In this document: piece after piece, positions 1 to 10,000 of the stretch
Layout: each line of letters opens with the position of its first letter
How positions within the stretch are numbered: position 1 is the first letter of the stretch
Assembly (NCBI RefSeq): GCF_011764485.1
Contig: NZ_AP022849.1
Coordinates: 372,001-436,000, forward strand
Direction of reading: 5' to 3'
DNA from: Bosea sp. ANAM02
GTDB taxonomy: Bacteria; Pseudomonadota; Alphaproteobacteria; Rhizobiales; Beijerinckiaceae
DNA: 64,000 nucleotides
Position numbers and translations under genes: made by a program
The notes under the pieces: model-generated
The model's input: only the letters and a program-made list of their open reading frames with translations
The model's database searches: none
Told to the model about the DNA's origin: nothing

Positions 1-1
1 T

Positions 2-1615
2 ACCCATTGCGCCCACCTCGCAAAGTCCCTCAAGCGCCTCCTCGCGCCAACGCACGATATCAAGCTGTCCGCAGCTCAGAACGCTGTGGGCCGGATGATG
101 GGCTATCGGAACTGGCAGGAACTCGCCTCCGCCTCAGTCATCGGAGTCACTCCGTCACCTGTCGATGACGACGTCTCTGAATTGGAGCGCAAGTCCCGGG
201 CGATGCATCATGTGTCGTGTCTGCAAGATGCTTTTGGTCTGAGCCCGGCCCAGGCCACGCAGCTGGTTGCTGAGCTTCGACCGACGGGGCGTCGTGGAGA
301 CATTCCAGTTCAAGGCAAAGAGCCCTGGCGGAAGCGCTTCGATGAAATGACGGCGACCCCTGGGTTGCCGGGCGCGGTTGAGGGCGCGACGCTCGACATG
401 ATGAAGGAGGACATTGCCCGTTTTGACGATGGGAAATGGACCGTAAGCAGGCTGCCCGACGGGCTGGAGCTGCACCTTTGGATCGCCCCCCAAAACTTGG
501 AGGGCAGCTCGTTCCGCCTGGACGAGGTGACCGGGATCGTCGTCAAGGCCGGCAAGCCAATTGTGTACGCGCAGGGTCTTCTTTTCTGGCTGAAAGAGCC
601 CCGGTTTTTCCGCGATTTCAAACAGGCGCTGGTCTGGTCGTGCGACCAGTATACCGGCGAGTTCATGTGTGACGTCCTCAAGGTCGCAGAGGGCGATCCC
701 GACTACGAGGACCGGCTCGACACTGAGGCCAGCTTCTTTCTCAATCTCTGGAAGCGTGACTTCACCGAGACGTCCAAGGGCGACGGGCTCGCTCTTCTCG
801 TAAGCATGCAGGCAGCCTACAAGAAGCGGACCCGCCGCCGTCTCGATTGGCGTATCGAGCTTCCGGCTGAACCCGACCAGTTCGATGACGTCGACTTCGA
901 TAAGCGGGCTGCCTTTCCCGATTATCAGCGGGCCAGAAAGCACCTGATTGCTTCGATCTCGGAGCTGCTCACCCCGGCTAGTCTCAGGTTCAACTTTTTC
1001 GATCGGGCTGCTGCCGACGCTGCTCGATGCCCCAACGATCTGAGCGGGCTGACGGCGCACATTCCGTCGGCGGATCTCGGCGAACCTGATCTTTCGCCCT
1101 TCGCCCGCACGCTTCAGAACACGATCGCATATTTGCGAGAGGCGATTGTGGAGTGGCCGGCCGCCGAGTTCCCTGTGATGACGCCGGATGAGTGGCCCGC
1201 AGACTTTGATCTGAGGAGGGCGTCTCGTCTCCTCAACCTCTCCCCGGACTCGACGCTTTGGCAGCGCATGCCAAGCGACCTCATGAAGATCGTGATCGAA
1301 CCTGATCCGGAGCAGGTTGGGACGACGCGCCCGGGGCTCGTCCTGCGGTTCCGGTTTTCCAACGGGACCGAGCTATCAATGCCGAGCAGATACATCGTCG
1401 GTGGGGACCTGTGGGAGAGCGCGCTGCCACAGCTGGTCGCGCAAGGTGACATGTTCGTCCGGAAGACGCCGTTCACGAGCAAATTCAACCCTCCCGACCT
1501 GCAGAGGGTCCTCTCGATCCACTCGCTCCTTCTCTTTGACGGACGATCGGACGCGTCCGTCCCCATCGATCAACCTGTCGAAGTGATCCGCTCCGCGGCC
1601 CCCACCGGTCGATAG
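2..1615 (+). CDS. Hypothetical protein, 5'-truncated by window edge
   Basis: The reading frame is open to the left edge of the window. A GTG at 86 could serve as a start, but the 28 codons before it (from nt 2) continue a sensible protein with AKSLKRLLA and LSAAQNAVGRMMGYRNWQEL. That arrangement is common at the N-terminus of plasmid-borne hypothetical proteins, so the true start is probably outside. The remaining roughly 500 residues are soluble, acidic and lack membrane segments or a recognisable catalytic motif. It converges on dnaE2, with about 43 bases between the two stops. I do not recognise the function. Confidence 0.8.
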   Translation, partial: THCAHLAKSLKRLLAPTHDIKLSAAQNAVGRMMGYRNWQELASASVIGVTPSPVDDDVSELERKSRAMHHVSCLQDAFGLSPAQATQLVAELRPTGRRGDIPVQGKEPWRKRFDEMTATPGLPGAVEGATLDMMKEDIARFDDGKWTVSRLPDGLELHLWIAPQNLEGSSFRLDEVTGIVVKAGKPIVYAQGLLFWLKEPRFFRDFKQALVWSCDQYTGEFMCDVLKVAEGDPDYEDRLDTEASFFLNLWKRDFTETSKGDGLALLVSMQAAYKKRTRRRLDWRIELPAEPDQFDDVDFDKRAAFPDYQRARKHLIASISELLTPASLRFNFFDRAAADAARCPNDLSGLTAHIPSADLGEPDLSPFARTLQNTIAYLREAIVEWPAAEFPVMTPDEWPADFDLRRASRLLNLSPDSTLWQRMPSDLMKIVIEPDPEQVGTTRPGLVLRFRFSNGTELSMPSRYIVGGDLWESALPQLVAQGDMFVRKTPFTSKFNPPDLQRVLSIHSLLLFDGRSDASVPIDQPVEVIRSAAPTGR

Positions 1616-1658
1616 CGTGCCCTAGCCAGCTGCACACCTCAATCTGCGGTGTGTCCGC

Positions 1659-4600
1659 CTATCTGAAATCTCGTGCCCGGACCCGAATCCCGTCGCCTTG
1701 TCCGGGCACGAGATCTGCCCGCGGAGCAGCGCTCTCCCTGCGACCGACGCTCGCGAGAAGCCCGGACAAGTTTTCTGCCCGCTGGACGATGATGTGGGTG
1801 ACCTCCCCTTCTCGCTGGATGCGGCCGCGTACTCCGATCATCGAGCTGGACAGGATCTCGCTGCGGAAGCGCTCATAGGTTTTCACCCAGAAGATCAGGT
1901 TGGCACAGCCGCTCTCGTCCTCGATCGTCGCAAACATGACGCCCTTGGCGGATCCCGGGCGCTGTCGAACGAGGACGATGCCGGCGAGGTCGATCCAGCG
2001 GCCATCTCTGCCGCTCATGGCCGCCGCGCAGGTCACCATTCTCCGTTTGTCGAGCTCTCCTCGGACGAACGAGAGCGGATGCGCCCTGAGGCTCAAGGAG
2101 ACGTGCCGATAATCCTCGACGACCTCAGCGCCGGCCGCCATCGGCCGCAGCGCCACGGCGGGCTCAGCGAGCTCGCGCACCAGTGCCTCGTCAGATTTCG
2201 AGGCCGCGACGAACAGAGGCAGCGGCTCGTCGCGCAGCCCGCGCAGCTCCCAGAGCGCCTCGCGCCTCGCCAAGCCGAAAGCGGGGCGGAAGCCGTCTGC
2301 CTCTGCAATGCAGGTCAACGACGCGATCGGCACGCCGGCACGACGCCAGACATCATCGACACTGGCATAAGGTCGGTCAGCTCGATGCGCGACGAGCGCC
2401 GCCGCATCACCATTTGCCAGGCCTTTGACCATCCGCAGCCCGAGCCTGACAGCGAAACGCATGTCGTCATCCGTCGGCTCCAGCGTGCAATCCCACCGGG
2501 ACGCATTCACGCATACCGGCCGGATTTCGACGCCGTGATCGCGGGCGTCTCGAACAAGCTGCGCCGGCGCATAGAAGCCCATGGGCTGACTGTTGAGGAT
2601 TGCCGCGCAGAAAACGTCAGGATGCCAGCACTTCAGCCAGGATGATGCATAGGCCAGGAGGGCGAAAGAAGCGGCATGCGATTCCGGGAAACCATAGGAA
2701 CCAAATCCTTCGAGTTGAGAGAATATACCTGCTGCGAACTCGTGGCCGTAGCCCCTAGCGACCATCCCGTTGATGAGCTTGTCCCGGAAATGGGAAACGC
2801 CCCCGGTGAACTTGAATGTGGCCATGCTCTTGCGCAGCATGTCCGCCTCCCCCGGCGTGAAGCCCGCGCACTCGATTGCCACACGCATTGCCTGCTCCTG
2901 GAAGAGGGGGATTCCGAGGGTTTTTGCCAGGATGCCTGCGAGCTGAGGGGTGGGGAACACGACTGGATCGATCCCTTCCCGCCGGCGTAGGTAAGGGTGG
3001 ACCATATTGCCTTGGATGGGGCCGGGGCGAACGATAGCGACCTGAATGACGAGGTCGTAGAACGAGCGAGGCTTGAGCCTGGGCGCCATTGATTGCTGCG
3101 CGCGGCTTTCGATTTGGAAGACGCCTACCGTGTCTGCGCGTCTAATCATGGCGTAGGTGCGCGGGTCCTCCGGAGGAATCGATGCGAGGTCGTGTCTGAT
3201 GCCCTTGTACTCGGCGAGGAGGTCCAGCCCGCGGCTCATGCAGGTGAGCATTCCGAGCGCCAGAACGTCGACCTTCATGAACTTCATCGCGGCGACCGAA
3301 TCCTTATCCCATTCGATCACCTGGCGATCGTCCATCGCGGCCGGCTCAATGGGTACGAGGTCGTCCAGCCGAGCCTGCGTCAGCACGAAGCCGCCAGGAT
3401 GCTGGGAAAGGTGCCGAGGCGTGCCCATGAGCTGGCGCGCGAGCTCCAGCGCCAGCCGAAGCCTGCGATCTTCGAGATTGAGATTGAGCGCCTGCAGGTG
3501 CTTCTTTTCGACGCCATCTGATGACCAGGCTGACGTCTGGCCGGAAAGCGCGCCGATGAGGTCTTCGGGCAGACCGAGAGCCTTGGCAACATCGCGGATC
3601 GCGCCGCGGGCTCGATACCTGGTCACCACTGAGACCAAGGCAGCGCGATCGCGCCCATAGGTCTCGTAGACCCACTGGATCACCTCTTCCCTGCGCGAAT
3701 GCTCGAAATCCACGTCGATATCCGGCGGTTCGCGGCGCTCCTCGGAAACGAAGCGTTCGAACAGGAGATCGTTGCGAGCAGGATCGATGGAGGTGATGCC
3801 AAGTACGTAGCAGACAGCGGAGTTGGCGGCAGAGCCCCGGCCCTGGCACAGGATTTCGCGCGAACGGGCGAACCGCACGATCGAGTTCACGGTCAGGAAA
3901 TAGGGCGCGTAGTCGAGCTTATCGATCAACGAGAGCTCGTGCTTCAGGCTGTCGCGGACGCTGTCCTCCAAGCCTTCGGGGTAGCGCTTCTCGGCGCCCT
4001 CCCAGACGAGCTTTTCCAGGGTCTGCTGTGGCGTCAGCGAAGCATCGTCCCGCTCCTCCGGGTATTGGTAGGCCAGCTCGTCCATCGAGAACCGGCAGCG
4101 GCTCGCGATCTGGAGCGTCCGGGCGAGCGCCTCGGGATACCGCGAGAAGAGCCTGTGCATCTCTTCAGGGGGCTTCAGATATCGATCGGCGTGCAGGTTC
4201 CTCAGGAATCCGGCCTGGTCGATCGTGACGCCGTTTCGAATGCAGGAGACGACGTCCTGCAACAGGCGCCGGCCGGGCTCGTGGAAGAGGACGTCGTTGG
4301 TGACGACCGTCGGCACCCGCATCTGGGTCGCGAGGTTCGACAGGTCGTGCAGCCTCAGCTGGTCATTCGGCCGCCGGCGCAGTGTCAGCGCCAGGTAGGC
4401 GCGATCATCGAAGGCATCCCGCAGCCGGCGCAGTCTGAAGGCCGTTTCCTCGTCAGCCTCATCGGGAACCAGGATCGCCAGGAGGCCTTCGCAGAACTCG
4501 ACGACATCGCTCCAGTCGAGTTCGCACTCCCCCTTCCCGCCGCGACGCTTGCCCCGCGTCAGGAGACGACACAGCCGGCCGTATCCGCCCCGGTCCATGG

Positions 4601-4835
4601 GGTAGACGAGGAGCGCCGTGCCATCGAGCAGATCGAGTCGGCAGCCAACGACGAGGCGAATTCCGGCCTCCTTCGCGGCCTCGTGCGCCATGACGACGCC
4701 GGCAAGCGAATGACGGTCGGCTATCCCGACCGCAGGCATGTCCATGGCCTTTGCCGTCGCGACCAGCTCCTCGTTCGAGGACGCGCCTCGGAGGAAGCTG
4801 AAATGGCTTGTGCATTGGAGCTCGGCGTAGCTCAT
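1659..4835 (-). CDS. dnaE2: Error-prone DNA polymerase DnaE2 (C-family, 1058 aa)
   Basis: Translesion polymerase of the ImuA-ImuB-DnaE2 mutasome, which copies past damaged bases during the SOS response. The N-terminal PHP domain is present ([18 protein letters not shown], then [10 protein letters not shown]), the palm carries the catalytic aspartate motif PDIDVDF, the region QHPGGFVL follows, and the C-terminus holds an OB fold ([18 protein letters not shown]). Length is slightly short for DnaE2 but complete. The ATG at 4835 overlaps the imuB stop by 4 nt, so the pair is translationally coupled. It is the last gene of the SOS cassette whose LexA box lies at 7053-7067. Confidence 0.95.
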   Translation of the reverse strand: MSYAELQCTSHFSFLRGASSNEELVATAKAMDMPAVGIADRHSLAGVVMAHEAAKEAGIRLVVGCRLDLLDGTALLVYPMDRGGYGRLCRLLTRGKRRGGKGECELDWSDVVEFCEGLLAILVPDEADEETAFRLRRLRDAFDDRAYLALTLRRRPNDQLRLHDLSNLATQMRVPTVVTNDVLFHEPGRRLLQDVVSCIRNGVTIDQAGFLRNLHADRYLKPPEEMHRLFSRYPEALARTLQIASRCRFSMDELAYQYPEERDDASLTPQQTLEKLVWEGAEKRYPEGLEDSVRDSLKHELSLIDKLDYAPYFLTVNSIVRFARSREILCQGRGSAANSAVCYVLGITSIDPARNDLLFERFVSEERREPPDIDVDFEHSRREEVIQWVYETYGRDRAALVSVVTRYRARGAIRDVAKALGLPEDLIGALSGQTSAWSSDGVEKKHLQALNLNLEDRRLRLALELARQLMGTPRHLSQHPGGFVLTQARLDDLVPIEPAAMDDRQVIEWDKDSVAAMKFMKVDVLALGMLTCMSRGLDLLAEYKGIRHDLASIPPEDPRTYAMIRRADTVGVFQIESRAQQSMAPRLKPRSFYDLVIQVAIVRPGPIQGNMVHPYLRRREGIDPVVFPTPQLAGILAKTLGIPLFQEQAMRVAIECAGFTPGEADMLRKSMATFKFTGGVSHFRDKLINGMVARGYGHEFAAGIFSQLEGFGSYGFPESHAASFALLAYASSWLKCWHPDVFCAAILNSQPMGFYAPAQLVRDARDHGVEIRPVCVNASRWDCTLEPTDDDMRFAVRLGLRMVKGLANGDAAALVAHRADRPYASVDDVWRRAGVPIASLTCIAEADGFRPAFGLARREALWELRGLRDEPLPLFVAASKSDEALVRELAEPAVALRPMAAGAEVVEDYRHVSLSLRAHPLSFVRGELDKRRMVTCAAAMSGRDGRWIDLAGIVLVRQRPGSAKGVMFATIEDESGCANLIFWVKTYERFRSEILSSSMIGVRGRIQREGEVTHIIVQRAENLSGLLASVGRRESAAPRADLVPGQGDGIRVRARDFR

Positions 4836-6355
4836 CCGAAAACCCCGTGCATGAACCAGCGGTGCGACCCTGTCTCAGGATCCACGCCGTCGCCTGCTCT
4901 GAAGATCCAGTAGCGCTCCCCCGAGGTGTCCTCGACGCGGAAATAGTCGCGGACGGCTGCGAGCTCGGCATCCCGCTTCCACCATTCGCCGAACACCCTC
5001 TCGGGCCCATCAGCGCGCTGTACGCGCCGGCGCACGCCTCGCCAGACGAAATGCGCCGGCGGATGATCCGGAAGCAGCGCCATGACGTCGACCTGTTCCG
5101 GGCGCTGAAGCAGCCGGGCCGGCCGCGGCCAGTGCGCAGGCCAATCCGCCCCTGTCTCCGGAGACAAAGGCGGGATGCGCGCCACAGAGCGCTCTGGCAC
5201 ATCGCTCTCCACCGGGGTGAGCCGATAGACCGAGCCGTCCCCTACCCTGTTGATCAAGGTGTCGATCAGATCAGAGACGTCCGGAGCCGCCTCCTCGATG
5301 AGCGAACTCGGGATCTGTCGGCGCTCAATAGGCTCCACCAGCGGCGCGGCGATGGTCATCAGCTCGATGCCAAAGCCCGGCTCGATGGTCTCGATCTTCT
5401 CGCACAGCAGGCGCGTCAGGCGCTTGGGATCTCGAACCGGTGTCGCCATGCCGACGCTGACTGCCTGCGCCACGCTGTCGACGCGCGTGCAGATGAGGTC
5501 GAGCCGGCGCGCACCGGCGCCTCTCGCCTCGAGGTCGATGACGAGCTGAGTGACCAGCTTTCCGACGTATTTCGCGATCGTCTCGGGCGCCCCGATGGGT
5601 TCCGCGAACGGGCGCCGGACTTCAACCAGGTCGTGCGGCCGCACCCCGGCAATCGGCTCGACGAGCTCGCCGGAGATCTGATCCAGCCGCCTGGTCAGCT
5701 CGCTGCCGAAGCGCAGGGCCAGCGGAGCCCGCGGCTGATCGAGGAGATCCCTGACTCGCTCGAAGCCGAGAACACGCAGCTGGTCGACCATGCTGCCCGG
5801 CAAGCGGAGGCATTCGAGCGGATAGTTCGCCAGGATCGATGCACCATGCCCTCTGGGCGCGATCACCGTTGGCGATCGAGAGAACCGGGCCAGGGCGTGG
5901 GCGACGCCAAGGGTATCGGCAATGGCGGCTCGGGCTTCGATGCCCTTGGCGGCCAACTTCGCAACCATCTCCTCGACGAGGCCGGCCTCTCCTCCATGCA
6001 GACGCTCGGTGCCTGTGATGTCGATGGCAATCCCGTCCACCCCGTCCACGTCGACGATCGGTGCGATCCTCTGCAGGAACCAGATTGCCAGCTGTTGCAG
6101 GTCGCGGGCATCGGCGGCGAGATCCGCGTCCTGGACGACGAGGCCCTGGACGAGCGCCTGCGCCTTGGTGACCGGTGTGCCGGGCCGAAGGCCAGCAGCT
6201 TGAGCAGCTGGATTGCAGGCATAGACCAGCCGGCGACTGCCATCGCGGCAGATCAGGACGAACGGCACCTCATCCGGTGGCGCGCCGCCAGCCGCCCGGC
6301 GCTTGACCATGTCGATCGACCACCGGGTCAGGACTATGGAGCAGTGCCTGCCCAT
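4832..6355 (-). CDS. imuB: ImuB, catalytically inactive Y-family polymerase subunit
   Basis: ImuB links the DnaE2 polymerase to the beta clamp in the SOS mutasome. The N-terminus [20 protein letters not shown] is the usual family opening, so I place the start at 6355; an in-frame start at 6397 would add 14 unrelated residues. The Y-family body is recognisable ([46 protein letters not shown]) and the C-terminal segment with [11 protein letters not shown] and WFMHGVFG is typical of ImuB. Its 5' end overlaps imuA by about 86 nt in another frame and its stop overlaps the dnaE2 start by 4 nt, so the three genes form one transcription unit. Confidence 0.93.
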   Translation of the reverse strand: MGRHCSIVLTRWSIDMVKRRAAGGAPPDEVPFVLICRDGSRRLVYACNPAAQAAGLRPGTPVTKAQALVQGLVVQDADLAADARDLQQLAIWFLQRIAPIVDVDGVDGIAIDITGTERLHGGEAGLVEEMVAKLAAKGIEARAAIADTLGVAHALARFSRSPTVIAPRGHGASILANYPLECLRLPGSMVDQLRVLGFERVRDLLDQPRAPLALRFGSELTRRLDQISGELVEPIAGVRPHDLVEVRRPFAEPIGAPETIAKYVGKLVTQLVIDLEARGAGARRLDLICTRVDSVAQAVSVGMATPVRDPKRLTRLLCEKIETIEPGFGIELMTIAAPLVEPIERRQIPSSLIEEAAPDVSDLIDTLINRVGDGSVYRLTPVESDVPERSVARIPPLSPETGADWPAHWPRPARLLQRPEQVDVMALLPDHPPAHFVWRGVRRRVQRADGPERVFGEWWKRDAELAAVRDYFRVEDTSGERYWIFRAGDGVDPETGSHRWFMHGVFG

Positions 6356-7025
6356 CACACGCCTCAACTTCGAAATCCGCGCTGTCGCCTGCGCCACGCG
6401 CTCTGATCAACTCAACCAGCCACCTGTGGCGGCTCACTCCTGGGACGGGCAGCGCGGCCGACGGGATGGATGAAACCCGCCATCGGGTCATCGCCGCTGT
6501 TGGCTGGCCGAAGTCTGCCGCGTCGGCTTGCCTGCGCCACCGTCTCAGAGCGAGCCCGATGGCTCCTGTTCCCTCGGCCGCGAGCTGCAGTCGACGAGAT
6601 GCGGTCATCGTCAGCTTGGTGACCTCTCCGACGACCGCCCCTATCCCGCCGTGCCGGAGGCCCTCCTCCATGCAAGCGAGAAGCGCCTTGTCGTCGCCCG
6701 CCTCGACATAGATCACCCGATCCGGCGCCAGCCCGGCTTGCGAGAAGGCAGGGGCGAACAAATCTGGCCGCGTAATGCACCAGAGTACTTTCCCCGGGGT
6801 CCGCGCTGCGATGCCGGCGCAAAACAGGGATGACGCGGCCCCATCCACTGCACCGTTGCCCCCGCCTGCGACCTCATGAAGCGCACCGAGCGCTAGCCCT
6901 CCCCCGGGCAGGCGACTATCGATGGCCTCGACCTTGAAGGGCAGAGTCTTCCCTTTCCTCGCCGGCCTGCCTTCGATCCGGGCGATCTGATCACGCAGCG
7001 CATCGATGTTGGGCTCTGGCCGCAA
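6270..7025 (-). CDS. imuA: ImuA, SulA/RecA-like mutasome protein
   Basis: First gene of the imuA-imuB-dnaE2 cassette; ImuA is a RecA/SulA-related protein needed for DnaE2-dependent mutagenesis. The family pattern is visible: LPGGGLALGALHEVAG near residue 38, a RecA-like central part (APDRVIYVEAGDDKALLACMEE) and the C-terminal [12 protein letters not shown]. The start is TTG at 7025 with AAGG about 9 nt upstream; no better in-frame ATG is seen. The start sits 28 nt downstream of a GTTC-N7-GTTC LexA box. The protein (251 aa) is of normal length. Confidence 0.92.
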   Translation of the reverse strand: MRPEPNIDALRDQIARIEGRPARKGKTLPFKVEAIDSRLPGGGLALGALHEVAGGGNGAVDGAASSLFCAGIAARTPGKVLWCITRPDLFAPAFSQAGLAPDRVIYVEAGDDKALLACMEEGLRHGGIGAVVGEVTKLTMTASRRLQLAAEGTGAIGLALRRWRRQADAADFGQPTAAMTRWRVSSIPSAALPVPGVSRHRWLVELIRARGAGDSADFEVEACDGQALLHSPDPVVDRHGQAPGGWRRATG

Positions 7026-7052
7026 CGAGGTTGACCTTAGGGAAAAGATGTT

Positions 7053-7067
7053 GTTCCTATTTTGTTC
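7053..7067. promoter_or_regulatory. LexA (SOS) box of the alphaproteobacterial type
   Basis: The sequence GTTCCTATTTTGTTC is an exact GTTC-N7-GTTC direct repeat, the LexA operator of Alphaproteobacteria. It lies 28 nt before the imuA start, the expected place for repression of the imuA-imuB-dnaE2 operon until RecA-driven LexA cleavage. No lexA gene is in the window, so control would come from LexA encoded elsewhere. Confidence 0.85.
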
Positions 7068-7093
7068 CTCTCAATCTGAGAGTCAAGGCGGGT

Positions 7094-8599
7094 TCACGCA
7101 GCGGGGCGCTTCAGTCCCCAGAGCTTTGCTCGCCCGCCTTGAGTCTTGATCTCGCCGACCTGCTCGACCAGGCCACGCCCAGCGAGCGTCTTCAGCATCA
7201 GGTGGACGCTTTTCACATTCCCGACGATGTCGCTGATCACGACTTCGAGCTCCTTCGTCGACTTCGTCCCAGTCGCCAGGGCCTCCAAAAGAGCCTTCTG
7301 AGCCGGGCTGCCGGCTCCCGTGGGTGAGTTCTCGATCTTCCGCATGCCGACCGCCCTGAGGCGGGCTGTACGCTGTTCCTTGAAGGCTTCGATGCGCTGG
7401 TCGAGGATCTCCCTTGACGGCGACTTGCGGTCGCGAGCGATCAAGGCCGCGGCCAGCCTGCCAACCTCTGTCAGCCGGTAACGCCGCTGCCCCGAGGTTC
7501 CATCCTCGATCGGCTCGGCAAAATCGCTGAGAAGAAGACGGTTGAGCATGATCCCCGACATAAGCTCGGTGCCGCGGCCGTCGGCCCCGACCAGCGCAGC
7601 GGTGACCTCAGCTGTCCGAGCCTGGCCGAGCACACCAAGCGTCTCGATGAAGGCGATCCTCTTCTCCCCGAAGGCCTCTGCGAGGTTCGCGATCGCGGCC
7701 TTCGGTGCATCAGGCGTACGAGCTGGATGGAGTAGTCCGCGGGGCGTTGCACTCACGTATTTTTGCTGCCCGAGCTTCAAACTGACCACGAGCGAGCGGC
7801 CTTCGAGCGAGCGAACGCCGGCGGCGACAGCAATTTTCGACTGACCTACGGTTTTCGCGATGGCGGAAACGGAATGAAACGCATCCGGTTGGAGTGCCGC
7901 CATGACTGCCTCGTGCCCGTCGGCCAATGACGGGACATGGGCGCGTATCGATTTTCTGACGTCGGCGTCGGGCAGGATCCAAAGCCATCGACCTTTCAGG
8001 CCTGGCTCCGGAATCCGTTTGACCTGCCGATCGCTCAGAAGCGCTTTCATGACCTGGTCCACGCGCTGTCGCGTGATCCCGAGCTCCTTCACGATCCTGT
8101 TCGCCGAAGTCGGTTGGTCCAGCATCGCCAGAATGCGCTTTCCGGTGGTGCTACGCGACATGCCGGTATCAACGCCAGCACCACTCCTCACCTTGAACGG
8201 GCGTATCTCCTCTGGTCTCGGCGGCGGAAGACCCGCCAGCATGTAGATGCCGGATCGCGGGCGCTGGATGCGCTCCTCCTCGATCAGCAAATCAAGTTCG
8301 TGACGGACTGTCGCCGGCACTCTTCCCTCGGCCACCTCCGCTATCAGGTGTTGCGCTCGCCAGGGCTTGCCGTCAGCAAGAGTGGCCATGATGCGCTCAC
8401 CAAGCTTCCCGAGCTTCGGGCGCCGCGGGGGCTGCTGGATTTCGAGGGGTACCGTTGCCCGCAGCTTGACGGAGCGGGCCCCGAAGGCGCCTTCCAGGAT
8501 CGACTTCAGGCGCCCCATATCGATGAGCGGGCCGACGATCTCGACGACCTGGCGCGCAATCTGCGGGAGCTGTGGGCTATCGGGATCCGGTTCGGCCAT
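7094..8599 (-). CDS. Multi-winged-helix hypothetical protein (501 aa)
   Basis: Soluble protein made of several apparent winged-helix/HTH units: one around LGERIMATLADGKPWRAQHLIAEVAEG, one around GKRILAMLDQPTSANRIVKELGITRQRVDQVMKAL, one near AVMAALQPDAFHSVSAIAKTVGQSK, and one at the C-terminus (KALLEALATGTKSTKELEVVISDIVGNVKSVHLML, quoted in part). I choose the ATG at 8599 (MAEPDPDSPQ) over the upstream 8653, which starts inside an Arg-rich stretch; it then overlaps the end of the preceding gene by 23 nt. It probably binds DNA, but no family name is recognised. Order with 8577-9362 and 9364-9960 suggests one operon. Confidence 0.8.
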   Translation of the reverse strand: MAEPDPDSPQLPQIARQVVEIVGPLIDMGRLKSILEGAFGARSVKLRATVPLEIQQPPRRPKLGKLGERIMATLADGKPWRAQHLIAEVAEGRVPATVRHELDLLIEEERIQRPRSGIYMLAGLPPPRPEEIRPFKVRSGAGVDTGMSRSTTGKRILAMLDQPTSANRIVKELGITRQRVDQVMKALLSDRQVKRIPEPGLKGRWLWILPDADVRKSIRAHVPSLADGHEAVMAALQPDAFHSVSAIAKTVGQSKIAVAAGVRSLEGRSLVVSLKLGQQKYVSATPRGLLHPARTPDAPKAAIANLAEAFGEKRIAFIETLGVLGQARTAEVTAALVGADGRGTELMSGIMLNRLLLSDFAEPIEDGTSGQRRYRLTEVGRLAAALIARDRKSPSREILDQRIEAFKEQRTARLRAVGMRKIENSPTGAGSPAQKALLEALATGTKSTKELEVVISDIVGNVKSVHLMLKTLAGRGLVEQVGEIKTQGGRAKLWGLKRPAA

Positions 8600-9362
8600 G
8601 GGGCTTCGAAACCGTCGCCTTCCGAGCGCGTCCGGTCGATTTCGTCGACGCACGCTCCTCCAGGAGATTCAGGGCCCTGATCACGGAGATGCCGAGCTGG
8701 CGAGTTGTCAGCAGCACCGTCGACTCGTGCTCGCTCGCAACCCCGAGCTCGGCCGCGATCGGCCTCAGAAACCCCTTCACGTTGATCGCGAGCGGATTTC
8801 CGTCCTTCAGCACGCCGATCGCGCCGTTCTCGTAGCGCACGAGTTCGTAGCCATTGTAGCTGGCGCGCGCCGTGATCCTGAGGTTCTGCGGCTGTGCGCC
8901 CTCCTCCGGCGTACGCTTCCGCTTGCTCGGCGTGAAGCGAAGCCCGTCCGTGTGTTTCTTGCAGAGCTTCAGGAACTCGCCGGCCGGCTTGTCCTCGACC
9001 TCTTCGATGGATACGCCCTCGTCACCGCCCGGATCGACATTGATCCTGAGGATCATGACCCGGTCGATATGCTCGAACGTGGCAGCATTGAAGTTGACAT
9101 GAGCGGAGGTCGTGATCGTCTTCACCGAGATGTGTTCGCCCTCCGCGGAGACGACATCATAGCCCCGCTGGTTCGGTGCCAGGGCCATCTGCCCGCGGGT
9201 GATCATCGCCGCGTAGAGCTCGCCGATACGCCCGGTCAGGGCTCGCAGTTCCTGGGCCGGTACGCCCCACGACAGCTCGCGCTCAAGCCAGGAGAGCGCG
9301 TCCGCGAGAGAGCGGATGATCTGTACCTGGGTGAGGGTCGGACGATCGCATGAAGGGCTCAC
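8577..9362 (-). CDS. Hypothetical protein with DUF6998-like nuclease-fold segment
   Basis: A 261-aa protein whose centre reads LTGRIGELYAAMI, APNQRGYDVV and GEHISVKTI. This E..Y..D..K arrangement resembles the small restriction-endonuclease-like folds annotated as DUF6998; the assignment is by eye only. A later segment (NGYELVRYENGAIGVLKDGNPL) may be a small beta domain. The start is GTG at 9362 and overlaps the stop context of the upstream gene at 9364, so the two are coupled. The neighbour downstream is a winged-helix protein, which would fit a DNA-directed role, but that is inference. Confidence 0.75.
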   Translation of the reverse strand: MSPSCDRPTLTQVQIIRSLADALSWLERELSWGVPAQELRALTGRIGELYAAMITRGQMALAPNQRGYDVVSAEGEHISVKTITTSAHVNFNAATFEHIDRVMILRINVDPGGDEGVSIEEVEDKPAGEFLKLCKKHTDGLRFTPSKRKRTPEEGAQPQNLRITARASYNGYELVRYENGAIGVLKDGNPLAINVKGFLRPIAAELGVASEHESTVLLTTRQLGISVIRALNLLEERASTKSTGRARKATVSKPHGRTGSR

Positions 9363-9363
9363 G

Positions 9364-9960
9364 TCAAGCCCCCAGCATCCCAGAGAATATTTCGCTAATG
9401 GTGCCTATTCCACCTAGCGTCGCTCCCTCGATTGCTTTTGCTCCCGCACCCTTAAGCCCCTGGCGAACGGCATCCCTAGCAAATTTGATCGCCATTTTTC
9501 TCTTTTCAGGCTTCACAAACGCGAATTCCCGTTGAATTGCGGCGATGCCTTTATCAGTGGGCATCAAGTCATAACCGACCCATCCCTGGGGCTCGCCTTT
9601 CCACTGATGAACGTTCGCAGCGTCGCGAGATTCCGTTGAGGAGAGATACCCGTTCAACAGGAGCCATCGCAACGTGCAGCGACCGAGATACCACATGTCA
9701 GCTTGCGAAATAGGGCTCCCCTCATCCCTCTTCGGGGCTCTTACAACGACCGGTGTCGGCATGGCTTCATACGCTGTTAGCATATACTGGACGGCCAAAG
9801 CTCGAAAAATGGTTTGCCTTTCTTCGTCCGAGATTGCGGCTAGTGTCTCCCCGAGCTTCACCTTAGGTGCGCGGCTCGCTTTTTTCGAAGCATCTTCACT
9901 TGCGGCGCCAGTAAAGACATTATTACCCACTCGTGAATGAGCGATTTTCCTTACTTCCAT
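9364..9960 (-). CDS. Hypothetical protein (198 aa), AT-richer than neighbours
   Basis: No family recognised. The protein is soluble, with a Trp-rich middle (MWYLGRCTLRWLLLNGYLSS) and a C-terminus rich in Gly and Ala (LKGAGAKAIEGATLGGIG) that might be a membrane-inserting hairpin. An AGGA sequence sits just before the ATG at 9960. The gene and its leader to about 10010 are visibly richer in A and T than the flanking genes, which suggests later arrival than the pilus operon upstream or the winged-helix genes downstream. Confidence 0.75.
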   Translation of the reverse strand: MEVRKIAHSRVGNNVFTGAASEDASKKASRAPKVKLGETLAAISDEERQTIFRALAVQYMLTAYEAMPTPVVVRAPKRDEGSPISQADMWYLGRCTLRWLLLNGYLSSTESRDAANVHQWKGEPQGWVGYDLMPTDKGIAAIQREFAFVKPEKRKMAIKFARDAVRQGLKGAGAKAIEGATLGGIGTISEIFSGMLGA

Positions 9961-10000
9961 TTTATTCCTGTCGCCTTATTGACAGTATTAGAAAGTTGTG

